A stretch of DNA of 36,148 nucleotides from an uncultured Bacilli bacterium. Its GTDB lineage: Bacteria; Bacillota_I; Bacilli_A; RF39; UBA660. Location of the stretch: positions 1-36,148 of the forward strand of contig CANRIE010000108.1 in the NCBI GenBank assembly GCA_947630585.1, written 5' to 3'. Positions within the stretch are counted from its first letter, which is position 1. Every line of letters starts with the position of its first letter. Under the pieces are notes generated by a model. That model was not told the DNA's origin. It made no database searches and worked only from the letters and a program-made list of their open reading frames with translations. The position numbers and the translations under genes were made by a program. Below are positions 9,478 through 22,400 of the stretch, piece after piece.

Positions 9478-9551
9478 TAATATTTAAAAAAATTTAATAC
9501 TAAAAATGTAAAGTAAATTTATGAAAATTACTTTCTTTTTGAAATAAGATT

Positions 9552-9560
9552 TGCTATACT
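9552..9560 (+). promoter_or_regulatory. Extended -10 promoter of the lgt operon
   Basis: TGC-TATACT (9552-9560) lies 21 bases before the TTG start at 9582. The -35 is poor (T-rich). It should drive the membrane protein-lgt-trxB-whiA operon. Confidence 0.55.
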
Positions 9561-9581
9561 TCTAAAGAGGAAGTGGTTTGA

Positions 9582-10205
9582 TTGGAAAAACTTAAAGTGG
9601 CTATATTTTTATTGGTTATTTCTATTTTAGCAGCAATTTCCTTATTTGAATCTTATTTCGAAAGAGGATATATAGGTGCTTTAATAGCAGCTTTGTTTAT
9701 TTTATTATTAGTTTTTATCGTAATATATATATTATTAGATGATATACAATTTAAGAAATTTAATTTAAAAAAAGAGAGAAAAATTAAAAAATATGGTGTT
9801 ATTAAAGATGTTTTAAAAAATAATACAGTTGGAGGATATAACGTTGTTGTTAGTTATACAATAAAAAATAAAAATTATCAAACTAAAAGTGAAAGTTTAT
9901 TTTTTAATCCTCTACCACTTATTAAAGAATTTAATATAAAAGAAATACCTATTTATATTTTAGTAAATTCTAATAAAGTTTTAATTGATATTGATTATTT
10001 TAGTTACTATATGGAAGAAAAAAATAATCAAGCTAAATATTTATTTAATATATCAAATAAAAATAAAATTTATATGGGAAAAAGTATACCTATTTATTTT
10101 GAAACTCTAAATGATTTAGAATTTATACCAGTTTATATTTTACCCAATAATCCTAAAAAGTGTTATGTAGATGTTTCAGTTTTAAATAATGAAGGGGGAA
10201 TTTAA
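9582..10205 (+). CDS. Two-helix membrane protein, unknown function
   Basis: A 207-residue protein with two N-terminal membrane helices (about 4-24 and 31-53), a short basic linker and a cytoplasmic or surface domain rich in strands (VGGYNVVVSYTIKNKNYQT…, EIPIYILVN…VLIDIDYF). The pattern faintly recalls DUF3592-type domains, but I would not assign it. The start is TTG, with AGAGGAAG upstream and no better ATG. It is the first gene of the lgt operon, two bases before lgt. Confidence 0.6.
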   Translation: MEKLKVAIFLLVISILAAISLFESYFERGYIGALIAALFILLLVFIVIYILLDDIQFKKFNLKKERKIKKYGVIKDVLKNNTVGGYNVVVSYTIKNKNYQTKSESLFFNPLPLIKEFNIKEIPIYILVNSNKVLIDIDYFSYYMEEKNNQAKYLFNISNKNKIYMGKSIPIYFETLNDLEFIPVYILPNNPKKCYVDVSVLNNEGGI

Positions 10206-10207
10206 TT

Positions 10208-11011
10208 ATGAATCGGGTTGCAATTGATTTAGGTTTTATTCAAATTTATTGGTATTCTATAACTATGTTATGTGGAGTAATATTTGGAGGAAGCCTTGCG
10301 TATTTAGAACTTAAAAGAAACAAAAGAGATACTAAGTTTTATTTAGATATGATTTTTTATGTTATAGTATTTGGTTTTTTAGGAGCAAGACTTTATTATG
10401 TTTTATTTAACTTAGATTATTATTTAGAAAATGTGGGTGAGATACTTGCTATTTGGAATGGGGGATTAGCAATTCATGGAGCAATTATAGCAGGTATTAT
10501 AACCATATTTATTTATAGTAAAATTCATAATAAGAAAAAAAGTGAAGTTATAGGTTATTTAGATGCTACAACATTAGGCTTAATTTTAGGTCAAATAATT
10601 GGAAGATGGGGAAATTTCTTCAATAGTGAGGCTCATGGTGGGGAAACAACAAGAGCATTTTTAGAAAGTATCCATATCCCAGACTTTATAATTAAAGGAA
10701 TGACAATTGATGGAGTAGTATATCATCCAACGTTTCTTTATGAATCATTTTTAAATTTAATTGGTTTAATAATATTACTTATAGTGTGCCGAATTAAAAA
10801 AGTTAAAGTTGGAATGCCACTTGCTGTTTACTTAATGTGGTATGCAGTAGTCAGATTCTTCATTGAAAGTATGCGAACTGATAGTTTAATGTTAGGTTCC
10901 TTAAAAATGGCTCAAGTAATTTCCATTTTCTTCTTTATAATTGGTATAATAATCTTTATAATTTCTAAAAAATATGGTATAAATTATAATAAGGAGAGTG
11001 ATAAAAAATGA
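10208..11011 (+). CDS. lgt: Prolipoprotein diacylglyceryl transferase
   Basis: Lgt moves diacylglycerol from phosphatidylglycerol to the lipobox Cys of prolipoproteins in the membrane. The 267 residues form about seven helices. The family signature GRWGNFFNSEAHGG lies at 132-145, and the essential His region (GGLAIHG) has His90. GGGGGA precedes the ATG. The last bases overlap trxB as ATGA. The linkage lgt-trxB-whiA is a remnant of the common Firmicutes order. A probable client lipoprotein is encoded at 20212-20961. Confidence 0.96.
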   Translation: MNRVAIDLGFIQIYWYSITMLCGVIFGGSLAYLELKRNKRDTKFYLDMIFYVIVFGFLGARLYYVLFNLDYYLENVGEILAIWNGGLAIHGAIIAGIITIFIYSKIHNKKKSEVIGYLDATTLGLILGQIIGRWGNFFNSEAHGGETTRAFLESIHIPDFIIKGMTIDGVVYHPTFLYESFLNLIGLIILLIVCRIKKVKVGMPLAVYLMWYAVVRFFIESMRTDSLMLGSLKMAQVISIFFFIIGIIIFIISKKYGINYNKESDKK

Positions 11012-11910
11012 ATTACGATTGTATAATTGTTGGAGGAGGAATTGCTGGAATAACAGCTAGTATTTATTTAAAAAATGCTAATAAAAAAGTTCTATTAATT
11101 GAAAAAGGAACGATGGGAGGAATATTAAACAAGGTAAGTACTATTAAAAACTATCCTGGTTTTAAAGAAATAGCAGGACCTGACTTAGCTTTTAATCTAT
11201 ATGAACAAGCCAAAGTTAATGAGATTGAAATTGTTCTTGATACTGTAATTGATATTGAAAATAAAGATAATCTTAATAAAGTTATTTTAAAAGATAAAGA
11301 ATATACTTGTAAATATCTAATTTTGGCAACGGGGAAGGAAGCTCGGAAATTAGGACTTCCTAACGAAGATAAATTAGTAGGCCATGGTGTTAGTTACTGC
11401 GCTTTATGTGATGCAAATTTTTATAAAGGCAAAGATGTATGCGTGATTGGAGCCGGGGACTCTGCCTTACTTGAATCTTTATATCTTGCTAATATTTGTC
11501 GAAGTGTAACTATTTTAAATAAATATCCTAAATTTAAAGGACAAGAGGGAATGCTTAAAGATTTATTAAAACATGATAATGTTAAAATTCTTTATAATAG
11601 TTTAACAACATCCTTAAAAGAAGAAGATGAGAGATTAGTTGGCATTACTTATCAACAAGATTCTAAAGACAAGGAACTTAAAACAGATGCTATATTTGTC
11701 TATATTGGAAGTACACCTAATATCTTATCAGGGTTAGATTTAGAACTTGATGGTAAATACTTAAAAGTTGATGAAAATAAAAAAACGAACCTTGATAATA
11801 TCTATGCAGTAGGTGACGTTATTAGTAAAGATTTATATCAATTAGTTGGAGCAGCAAATGACGGCATGATTGCAGCAACCTCAATTATTAAACGTTTAAA
11901 TAAGGAGTAA
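11008..11910 (+). CDS. trxB: Thioredoxin reductase-like flavoprotein
   Basis: This 300-residue protein has the TrxR layout: FAD site GGGIAG (9-14), redox pair Cys131-Ala-Leu-Cys134, pyridine-nucleotide motif GAGDSA (148-153) and the C-terminal FAD motif YAVGDV. It reduces thioredoxin or a similar disulfide protein in the cytoplasm. The HRRxxxR stretch that binds the NADPH 2'-phosphate in classical enzymes is replaced by NKYPKFKG, so cofactor choice may differ. It overlaps lgt by four bases and is followed two bases later by whiA. Confidence 0.9.
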   Translation: MNYDCIIVGGGIAGITASIYLKNANKKVLLIEKGTMGGILNKVSTIKNYPGFKEIAGPDLAFNLYEQAKVNEIEIVLDTVIDIENKDNLNKVILKDKEYTCKYLILATGKEARKLGLPNEDKLVGHGVSYCALCDANFYKGKDVCVIGAGDSALLESLYLANICRSVTILNKYPKFKGQEGMLKDLLKHDNVKILYNSLTTSLKEEDERLVGITYQQDSKDKELKTDAIFVYIGSTPNILSGLDLELDGKYLKVDENKKTNLDNIYAVGDVISKDLYQLVGAANDGMIAATSIIKRLNKE

Positions 11911-11912
11911 CT

Positions 11913-12836
11913 ATGTCTTTTACAACCAGAGTTAAAAATGAAATAAGTAATAATTATAGTAATAAAAATGCCAATATAGCTGAGTTATCAGCCATAGTTA
12001 GAAATTCTTATCATCTTGAAAATGGTTTAGAATTAATAACAGAGAATTCAACAATCTGTAAGCATTTATATAATTTATTTAAAGAAACTTATAATATAAA
12101 TGTTAAAACAGAGATTATAAATAATAAAACAAAACGGGTATATTGGGTTTTTATTCCTGATAAATTAGATATTATTTTAAAAGATTTAGGAGTTTTAGAT
12201 AACAACCATGAATATTTAAAAACACCACCTACTTATATATTAGAATCAGAAGATGAAAAACGAGCTTATTTAAAAGGAATTTTTCTAGCAACGGGAAGTT
12301 GTAATGATCCCAAAACCTCAATGTATCATTTAGAATTTAAAATAGATTATTTAGAAGAAGCAAATTTTGTTTCAAATTTACTTAATGAATTTTATTTAAA
12401 TAGTAAAGTTATTAATCGTGATAAAGGTTATATGGTATATGTTAAAGAAGCTGAGAAAATTGGGGATTTTTTAAGAATAATTGAAGCAAGTCTTGCCGTT
12501 ATGTATTATGAAGATATTAGAATTTATAGAGATCACAAGAATATGACTAATCGGCTTAATAACTGTGAACAAGCTAATTTTGAAAAAAGTATGTTAACAT
12601 CAAGTAAGCAAGTTGAAGATATTAATTTAATTAAAGATGTAATAGGGATTGAGGCTTTAGATACGAAAATCGAGGAAGCAGCTAGGTACCGGTTAAAATA
12701 TCCTGAATCATCATTAGAAGAATTAAGTCAAATTATGACTCTTGAAACCGGTGTTCCTATTACTAAGTCAGGTTTAAATCATCGTTTTCGTAAGATTAAA
12801 GAGATAGCAAACAGGATAAGAGAAAATCAAAAATAA
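11913..12836 (+). CDS. whiA: WhiA, LAGLIDADG-like/HTH DNA-binding protein
   Basis: The 307 residues begin with the WhiA hallmark SFTTRVKNEI. A degenerate LAGLIDADG homing-endonuclease-like fold follows (KRAYLKGIFLATGSCNDP…YHLEF), and the C-terminus has the WhiA helix-turn-helix (SLEELSQIM…ITKSGLNHRFRKI). WhiA regulates sporulation in actinomycetes and influences cell division and chromosome segregation in Bacillus. AAGGAG precedes the start, and it is the last gene of the lgt operon. RapZ and GlmR/YvcK, which usually sit between trxB and whiA, are absent here. Confidence 0.95.
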   Translation: MSFTTRVKNEISNNYSNKNANIAELSAIVRNSYHLENGLELITENSTICKHLYNLFKETYNINVKTEIINNKTKRVYWVFIPDKLDIILKDLGVLDNNHEYLKTPPTYILESEDEKRAYLKGIFLATGSCNDPKTSMYHLEFKIDYLEEANFVSNLLNEFYLNSKVINRDKGYMVYVKEAEKIGDFLRIIEASLAVMYYEDIRIYRDHKNMTNRLNNCEQANFEKSMLTSSKQVEDINLIKDVIGIEALDTKIEEAARYRLKYPESSLEELSQIMTLETGVPITKSGLNHRFRKIKEIANRIRENQK

Positions 12837-12839
12837 TGC

Positions 12840-12868
12840 TTGCTTAGAAGGAGTAAAAATAGTATAAT
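12840..12868 (+). promoter_or_regulatory. Promoter of the lemA-DUF2207 cluster
   Basis: TTGCTT (12840-12845), 17-base spacer, TATAAT (12863-12868), 24 bases before the lemA start. No terminator is visible between whiA and this promoter. Confidence 0.75.
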
Positions 12869-12891
12869 GATTATAGTTAGGAGGAAAAAAT

Positions 12892-13440
12892 ATGTGGCTA
12901 TGGATTATTTTAGGAATCGTAGTAGTTATTCTAGTTTATGTATTTGCAACTTATAATAGTTTAGTAGGACTAAGAAATCGGGTTGAAGAAGCTTTTTCAA
13001 CAATGGATGTTTATTTAAAGAAAAGATGGGATTTAATTCCTAATATTGTTGAAACTGTTAAAGGTTATGCTAAACATGAAAAAGAGACTTTAAGTGATAT
13101 AATGTCTTTAAGAAATAGTGCTTATGATAAGATGTCAGTTAATGATAAAGTTGATGTTAACAATAAATTATCACAAGGAATAACCAAGTTAATGGCAATA
13201 GCTGAAGCGTATCCTGATTTAAAGGCAAATGAAAACTTTAAAGATTTAAGTGGACAACTTGCTAAAGTAGAAGAAGATATTGCTAATGCTAGAAAATATT
13301 ATAATGGAGCTGTTCGAATCATGAATGATAAAGTTGCAATGTTCCCAAGTAATATAATTGCTAGTATGTTCGGTTTCAAAAAACAAAAAATGTTTGAAGC
13401 TAACGAAACTGAAAGAGAAAACGTTAAAGTTAAATTTTAG
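12892..13440 (+). CDS. lemA: LemA family protein
   Basis: A 182-residue protein with one N-terminal membrane helix (1-20), then the LemA helical bundle: NSLVGLRNRVEEAFSTMDVYLKKRWDLIPNIVETVKGYAKHEKETL, LAKVEEDIANARKYYNGAVRIMNDKVAMFPSN and IIASMFGFKKQKMFEAN. All family landmarks are present and the length is normal. LemA proteins are membrane-anchored with the helical domain probably outside, and function is unsettled. They often sit beside DUF2207 or TPM-domain proteins, as here with three DUF2207-like genes directly downstream. TTAGGAGG precedes the ATG. Confidence 0.95.
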   Translation: MWLWIILGIVVVILVYVFATYNSLVGLRNRVEEAFSTMDVYLKKRWDLIPNIVETVKGYAKHEKETLSDIMSLRNSAYDKMSVNDKVDVNNKLSQGITKLMAIAEAYPDLKANENFKDLSGQLAKVEEDIANARKYYNGAVRIMNDKVAMFPSNIIASMFGFKKQKMFEANETERENVKVKF

Positions 13441-16400
13441 AAAAGGAGGGATTTATTATGAATAAGTTAATTAATAAATCTCTTGTTTTCTTTTTATTAT
13501 TGTTTTCATGTTTAAATGTTAAAGCTTTAGAAATAGATCAAGGTTTTAATAATATCTTTATTCCAACAATTTATTATGCTATTCCAATTATCTGTTTAAT
13601 TATATCTTTAATAATACTTGGTATATGTAAAATTAAAAGTCGAAAAAATATTGGTAAGGAAATAATACCACTTGAGTTTTATCAACCAGATAGTTTAAAC
13701 AGTTTAGATGTTGGAAGATTATATAAAGGTGAAGCAAACGAAAAAGATGTTATTTCATTACTTATATATTTAGCAAATAAAGGCTATCTTAAAATATCAG
13801 ATAAGGATAGTAAAGAGAATTTTAAAATAATAAAAATTAAAGATTATGATGGTAATAACAATGAAGAAAAATTATTTTTAGATGGTTTATTTAAAAATGC
13901 TATAAAAAATGAAGAAGGGGAGGAATTTATTACTGTAACTAAATTAAAATATAGGTTTTATAGTACAATTCATAATATCTTAATTAATGTAAATAACGTT
14001 TTTAATGTTCAAAAACTAATTAAAAAAGATTATTCTAAACAAGAATTAAATTTAAAGAAAGTTATTCTTTATTTAATAATTATAGTAATATTATCTTTGA
14101 TATTAATACCAATTTTAAATGGAGGTATAGTAATAATTATAAAAAATATTAGTTATTTAATAGGATTAATTCTTGGAATAACAATAGTTATTTTGATGAT
14201 ATATATAAGAAAAATTATTAAAATTGAGCCTAAACGAACTGATTATGGTAGGAAAATGTTTGCTAAAATAAATGGATTTAAAATGTTTTTAGAAACTGCT
14301 GGGAAGGATAAATTAGAAAAACTAGTTAGTGAAAATCCAAGGTATTTCTATGATATATTACCATTTGTTTATGTTCTTGGAGTATCAAATAAATGGATAA
14401 AGAATTTTGAATACTTAAAATTACAAAGTCCAACTTGGTATTTAGGATTATCTGATTTTAAAGATAAAATTAATAGTACTTTTGAAATTAGTACGAAATA
14501 TATGACATTTAAGTCTAATCTTTATTGCGACAGTTTATCAAGTCTTGAAACAAGTTCTTCTGGTTCAAGTGATTCCGGTGGTGGAATATCAGGAGGAGGC
14601 TCCGGAGGTGGGGTGGAGGCTCATGGTAGAAAGAGGTTTTATGAAAAAATTAATTAATAGATTGATTGCTATAGCAGTTATTATAGCAAGCCTTCTAGTT
14701 TTAAATGTTAAAGCTTATGAATATGATTATGAGATAACGAAATTTGATATAGAAATGATAGTAAACTCTGATAACTCATTTGATATTAAAGAAACAATAG
14801 GAGTATATTACAATGTACCAAAGCATGGTATTTATAGAACAATTCCTTTAGAAAATAATATTAAAAGAGCAGATAATACTACTTCTAAAACTTATGCTAT
14901 GGTTGAAAATGTAAGTGTTAATCAAAAATATACAGCAAATAAAGAAGGAAATTATGAGTATGTAATTAGAATTGGATCTGAAGATGAAACTTTAACTGGT
15001 AGTCAAGAATATGTAATTAATTATAAATATGTTTTAAATTATGCTAATGAAGAAGGTTTTGATGAGTTATATTATAATATAATCGGAACTGATTGGGATA
15101 CAACGATAAAAAATGTAACTTTTAAAATCACGATGCCAAAAGATTTTGATAAAAGTAAATTAGGATTTTCTAAAGGAAAATCTGGTTCAACTAATAGTAC
15201 AGGAATTACTTATCAAGTAGATGGAAATATTATAACAGGAAGTTTTGATGGAACATTAAAACCCTCAGAAGGCTTAACAGTAAGGTTAGAATTACCTAAA
15301 GGTTATTTTGAATCTAATAATGATTATATAAATGATAGTAGATATGAATATGTAATAAATAACTATGATATAGAAATGAAAGTAAATCTTGATAATACAT
15401 TTGATATTAAAGAAACAATTGATACCTATTTCAATCAAGAAAAACATGGTATCTATAGAAAACTACCTTTAAGAAATGAAGTTGAAAGATTAGATGGTTC
15501 TAAAACTATAAATCGAGCTAAAGTAACGAATTTAAAAGTTAATCAGGAATATACAACTAGTAAAAAAGACAATTATTTTAGAATTCAAATAGGAAATCCT
15601 AATAAAGTAATTAAAGGAGAAAATAAATATATAATTAATTATAAATATAATTTAGGAAGTGATAAAAATAATAAATATGATGAGTTATATTATAATATAA
15701 TTGGAACCGAATGGGATACAAAAATAAAGAATGTAACTTTTAAAATAACAATGCCTAAAAGCTTTGATGAAAGTAAATTAGGTTTTGCTAAAGGGGAAGA
15801 TGGTTCAACCGATAGTAGAGGCATAACTTATCAAGTAGATGGAAATGTTATAACAGGGAGTTACAATAAATCTTTAGCACCATATGAAGGATTAACAATT
15901 AGATTAGAGTTACCTGAAGGATATTTTGAAGGAGTTGACTTAATTGTTGATTTAAATATTTTACTAATGTTTATTATTCCAATTGCTAGCCTAGTTATTT
16001 CAATCTTTTTATGGTATAAATTTGGAATAGATGATAAAGTAATTGAAACAATTGAATTTTATCCACCTAAAGGCTATAATAGTTTAGAAGTTGGATATTT
16101 ATATAAAGGTATTGCTGAAAATGAAGATGTAATCTCTTTGCTAATATATCTTGCTAATAAAGGGTATATTAAAATAGCAGAAACTGAAGCAAAATCATTA
16201 TTTACATCAGTAAAAAGTTTTGAAATAACTAAATTAAAAGAATATGATGGTGATAATATAAATGAAAAATTATTTTTTAAAGGATTATTTAAAACCGGTG
16301 ATAAAGTAACAGAAAGTGATTTAAGGAATAGTTTTTATGTTACAATGAATGAGATATTAGGAAATATTAATACAAGTGTAAATAATAACCAAATTTTTGA

Positions 16401-19400
16401 TAAGGAAACATCTAAAAAAACAATTATTATAGTAATTCTAATGATTATTACCTTTATAACGATGATATTAGTACCAAGTATGGATTATTCATCAGGTATT
16501 ATTAGTATAATAATGACTATATTTACATGTTTATTCCTTTTACCTTTTTATGCTATTGGGTTATTTGCTAAATTACCTTTACTATTTAGAATTGTTTGGT
16601 TAGGGTTTATGATATTCTTGTCCTCATTTTTCGTTTTTGAGACAACAATTTGGCAAGCAATTCAAAATGATTATATATATTTATTTGCAGTAATAGTAGA
16701 TTTATTAAGTTTAATAGGTATGGGAGTAGCTTGTAAATTAATGGCTAAACGGACTAAATATGGACTAGAAATGTTAGGGAAAATAAAAGGATTTAAAACA
16801 TTTTTAGAAACGGCAGAAAAAGAAAAATTAGAGGCTTTAGTCTTAGAAAATCCAACTTATTTTTATGATATCTTGCCTTACACATATGTTCTTGATGTAT
16901 CTAATAAATGGATGGAAAAATTTGAAAGTATTGCCGTTGAACCTCCAACTTGGTATGATAGTTCTGATACTTTTGATATAGTAACGTTCTCTTCATTTGT
17001 AAGTACAACTATTGCATCAGCTACATCTAGTATGTCATCTAGTCCTTCATCATCAAGTGATAGTGATTCTGGAGGCGGTGGTGGCTCATCTGGTGGAGGT
17101 TCATCAGGAGGCGGCTCCGGAGGCGGAGGCGGTGGCTCATGGTAGAAAGGAGTTAAAATGAAAAAAATAAAAAATATAATATTAATACTTGTAATAATGC
17201 TATTACCAAGTTTAAATGTTAAAGCCTATGATTATGAAATAACAAAATTTGATATTGAAATGGTTGTTAACCCTGATAATTCTTTTGATATAAAAGAAAC
17301 TATTGATACCTATTTTTATATAAAAAAACATGGTATTTATAGAATATTACCTTTAAAAAATGAAGTTAAAAGATTAGATGGGACAACTTCTACTAATCGA
17401 GCCAAAATAACTAATATAAATGTTAATAATCAGTATACAACTTATAAAACAGGTAATGACTTTGAAATTAGAATTGGAAATCCTGATTATGAGTATACTG
17501 GATCATCACAATATGTAATTAGTTATCGATATAATATAGGAAATGATAAAAATAAGTATTTTGATGAATTATATTACAATTTAGTTGGTACAAGATGGGA
17601 TGATACAACGATTTCTAATGTAACTTTTAAAATAACAATGCCTAAAAGTTTTGATAAAAGTAAATTAGGATTTTCAGCAGGTTCTTATGGGACGATAGGA
17701 ACAAGAAAAGTTAACTATCAAGTAAATGGAAATGTTATAACAGGAAGTTATAATGGTACTTTAAATCCTCGTGAAGGATTAACAATAAGATTGGAACTAC
17801 CTGATGGTTATTTTATCAAGCAAAACACTGATATAAAATATTTAATATGTTTTATATTTCCTATTATTATGTTAATAATATCAGGATTTATTTGGTATAT
17901 ATATGGTCGTGATGATAAGGTAGTTGAAACTATAGAATTTTATCCACCAGAAGGTAGAAATAGTTTAGAAATAGGTTTTCTTTATAAAGGAAAAGCTAAC
18001 AAAATTGATGTGATTTCTTTATTAATATATCTTGCTAATAAGGGTTATATCAAAATTCAAGAATATCAAGAAAAGAAAATGTTTTTTAAAGTAGATACTT
18101 TTAAAATTATTAAATTAAAAGAGTATAATGGCAATAATAAGGAAGAAAAATTATTCTTAGAAGGTCTATTTAAAAAATCTAAAACTGAAAATGGAATTCA
18201 ATATGTAACAAAAGATGATTTATATAATAAGTTTTATAAAACAATAACTAAGATTTTAAATAACGTTAATTCAAAAGAAAATAAAAATTTAATTTATGAA
18301 AAGAAAACTAAATTGTCATTTATAATAATTTTATTTTATATTATATCTATATTATTATCTTTTATTCCGTTTATAGATACTTATACGTTAGAAATTGAAT
18401 TTATATGTTCGGCACTGCCTATGGGAGCGGGAATGTATTGTTTAGCATTTGTAATAACTAAAGATAATATAAGAATAAGGGCTAAGATTAATGCAAGTTG
18501 TATATATATTTCTGAAATATTAGCAGGATTATCACTTGCAGTAATGCACTTAGGTGAATTGCCCGAATTTATTTTTATATTTATAATTGGTCATCTTTCA
18601 GCATTTGGTATAATTATATTTTATACTTTATTAGATAAAAGAAATAAATATGGAACTGAAATATTAGGAAAAATAAAAGGATTTAAGACTTTCTTAGAAA
18701 CAGCTGAAAAAGACAAATTAGAATCATTAGTATTAGAAAATCCAACTTATTTTTATGATATTTTACCATTTACTTATGTTCTTAGAGTATCAGATAAATG
18801 GATAAAGAAATTTGAAAGTATTTCAATGGAAGCTCCTAATTGGTATGATAGTAATAGTGCTTTTGATATAATAAGATTTAATACTTTCATCCATACTACT
18901 ATGATTGTTGCTTCAAGTACAATATCTTCAAGTTCTGGTGGCTCATCAGGAGGAGGATCATCAGGAGGTGGCTCTGGAGGTGGAGGCGGCGGCTCATGGT
19001 AACTTTTAAAAGGAAAATTGTAATTTGTTGTTTTAACTTTAAGGTCGAATCCTCATTTAAGAGATAAAACATAAAAGAGAAAGTTCCAATTTAGCTTTCT
19101 CTTTATTTTACTCGTCTTTTATTTAAGTCTAAACCTAATAATTCTAACTTTATAATAACTTGTTTAATTTCAGAATCAATAAGTCCAATTGATTTTAAAT
19201 TCTTACGATTTAAAACCCATAAATCATTAATTTTTAATATATTATTTTCTTTAAATAAATTAGTAATTTTATCATTTAAGTTTAAATAACTAATATCTTC
19301 ATCCAAATATTTACTACGCATTTTAAAGACCCTCTTGAAGTTTATTAAAAACATATTCTTCCATTTCTGAGTAACTCATTGAAAGAACAACTGATAACTC

Positions 19401-22400
19401 TGGAAATAAATATTTTTCAGCTAGTTCCATATAATTCTTATCTTTATCACTTATTTTCCGTTTATGATCAACACGATTTTTATTTCTTAAATAAGTAGTT
19501 TTAATAACTTTAAGTAAATCTTCGTGAGTACCTTCAGCTAATAATCTCTTATATTCACTTTCAATTAACTTATCATCAATTGCGATAATATCTAAACTAT
19601 TAATACTATCAACAATTTTTCGTCCTTCATCTAAACTTATTAAACTTCTAATGGAAGGATTATTAACTGGAATACTTAACTTTAAAGAATTATCATTAAT
19701 TGGTACTAATATATAATAATCAGTATCATTCATATATTTTTCTTTAATGTTTTCAACTTGACAGACATCCTTTAAATATATTACATAATCTCCAACATTA
19801 TACATTGTTAACCTCCTAAATAAGACTATCACTAGTGCTTTTTAACAACCTTATTATAACACTTTTTAAGAAAAAATGTAAGTAAAAATTTGAAAAAGTG
19901 ACTAAAAAAACTATTATTTCAATAGTTATTTTCTCTTATCAAAAAGTTTATCAATTAATCCATATTCTAAAGCTTCTTTACTATCTAAGAAATAATCACG
20001 TTTGGTGTCTTTAGTTATTTCTTTAATACTTTTTCTGGTGTTTAGAGATAGAATTGTATTTAGTTTTTCTTTCAATTTCAAAATTCTTTCAGCAACAATC
20101 TTAATCCACGTTGCTTGACATTGCTTATGTAAAAAAACATTTTTTTTCTTTTTAAGTAGTAGTAAAACTAATAAAAAAATGTTAAAATAGCATCGAAAGG
20201 AGATAGATTAAATGAAAAAAAATAAAATAATAAGAGTTTTAGGTATAATAGTTATGGTTTTATTGGTTGGAGTTGGCTGCGATAAAAACGATATAAACGA
20301 TATACTTAATAATATATATGATTCAGATAATAGTAATAGTGATTCAAATACGCAAAATACTAGTAATGATTTAGAAAAATTAAAAGAAATTTTGAAACAA
20401 GATGCCTTTGGAAATTTTGATCAAAGTGTTGAAAATTATTTTGAAGGATATTTGGGACCTATTGTTGACGTAATGGTAAAAAATAATTTTACAACTATAG
20501 AAACTTTAAAAGTTGAAGATTTAACTGAAGAAGATATTGCAGAAATAATTTGTTTAACTGTTGATTATAAAATGACAAGTATATATCCACATTATGAAGG
20601 GCAAGAAAAAATTAATTATCCAAAAAGTGATGTAGCTGAAATTGTTAAAAAATATTTTAATATTGATGATTATAGTTTTTCTAAATTTACAAATTCCAAA
20701 GAGTATGAATGGTCAGATAGTAGTATTAATTTAGAAACAGATGGAACACTTGTATGCACGAAAAGATATGCTTCTCAGACAATTGAAGTAACAGATGTTA
20801 CTTATAATCAAGATACTCAAAAAGTATTGGTAGATATTGATGCAATCAATCCTGGGCAAGCTGGTGCTTCTAATATAGATTTTGCTGGAACTATTGAATT
20901 AAAGTATAATGATGGTAACTTTAATGTTATTAGTTTAAATTTTGAAAATGTCACAAATTAAAAATTTAATAATATAAAAAAAATAACTATTGGATTAGTT
21001 TCTAATAGTTATTTTCTTTTATCAAGGATTTTATCAATTAATCCATATTCTAAAGCTTCTTTACTATCCAAGAAATAATCACGTTCGGTGTCTTTAGTTA
21101 TTTCTTTAATACTTTTTCCGGTGTTTTCTGATAGAATGGTATTTAGTTTTTCTTTCAATTTCAAAATTCTTTCAGCGACAATCTTAATCTCGGTTGCTTG
21201 ACCTTGAACACCACCTAGGGGTTGATGAATCATAACTTCTGCATTCGGCAAGATATAACGTTTACCTTTTTTACCACAAGAAAGCAGGAAAGCTCCCATT
21301 GAGGCTGCCATTCCAATACAAATTGTTGAAACATCACTTTTAATAAAATTCATGGTATCCATAATAGCCATTCCTGCTGTAATCGAGCCACCTGGTGAAT
21401 TAATATATAAACTAATATCATCATGATTAATTGAATCTAAATACAAAAGTTCGGATACAATTATATTAGATAAATTATCATCAATTTCTCCACTTAATAA
21501 AATAATTCTATCTTTAAGTAATCTTGAAAAAATATCATAACTACGTTCTCCGTTAGTTTCTTTATCGACAATCACTGGTACTAAACTCATTTTATCACCT
21601 ATAACTAGGTTATGTAAGAAAGATAATTTTATACCTAAAAATGTAAATAGTATTGTATAAAAAAATTAAATAATTTATAATATTAAAACATTGTTAAAGA
21701 AGTAGTTAGTTGACATTATAGATAACAAATTTAATAAATCTAATTGATTTTTAATTTACTTCTTAAAAATTACATGATATACTTATAGTATGGTTGGAGG
21801 ATAGATATGTTAGAAAGTATAAAAGTGTGGGTATTTGATAAGGAAACAATAGTTAAGAAAGGAATAACTTTACTTGAACTTAGTAAAATGTATGATGAAT
21901 TATTTTTACATAAGATTATTGTTGCTAAGGTAGATTCTGAATATCATGAATTAAATGATACAATTAATAAGCCATGTCATATTGAGTTTTATGATTTATC
22001 ATCTAGTTTTGCTAATCGAGTTTATTTAAATGGATTAGTTTTCTTAGTTAATTATTGTTTTCAAGAATTATTTAAAAAGAAAGGTTACTTATTAACAAGA
22101 CATTCAGCTGATAAAGGATTGTATATTGAAGCAACTTGCAATTTAACAAGAGAAATGGTATATGATTTAGAGAATAAAATGAATGAAGTAGTTAGAGATA
22201 ATTTAAAAATTCATAAAGTAACAATTTTAAGAGATGATGCCATTGCTTATTTTAATGAAATAGGTGATTATAAAAAATCAGGATTACTTGGTTATATGAC
22301 TAATACGTATGTTAATTTATACAGAATGGGAAATAGTTACAACTATATGTTTAGTTTAATGCCAAGTGAGACATCATCTTTGAATGAATTTAAATTAACT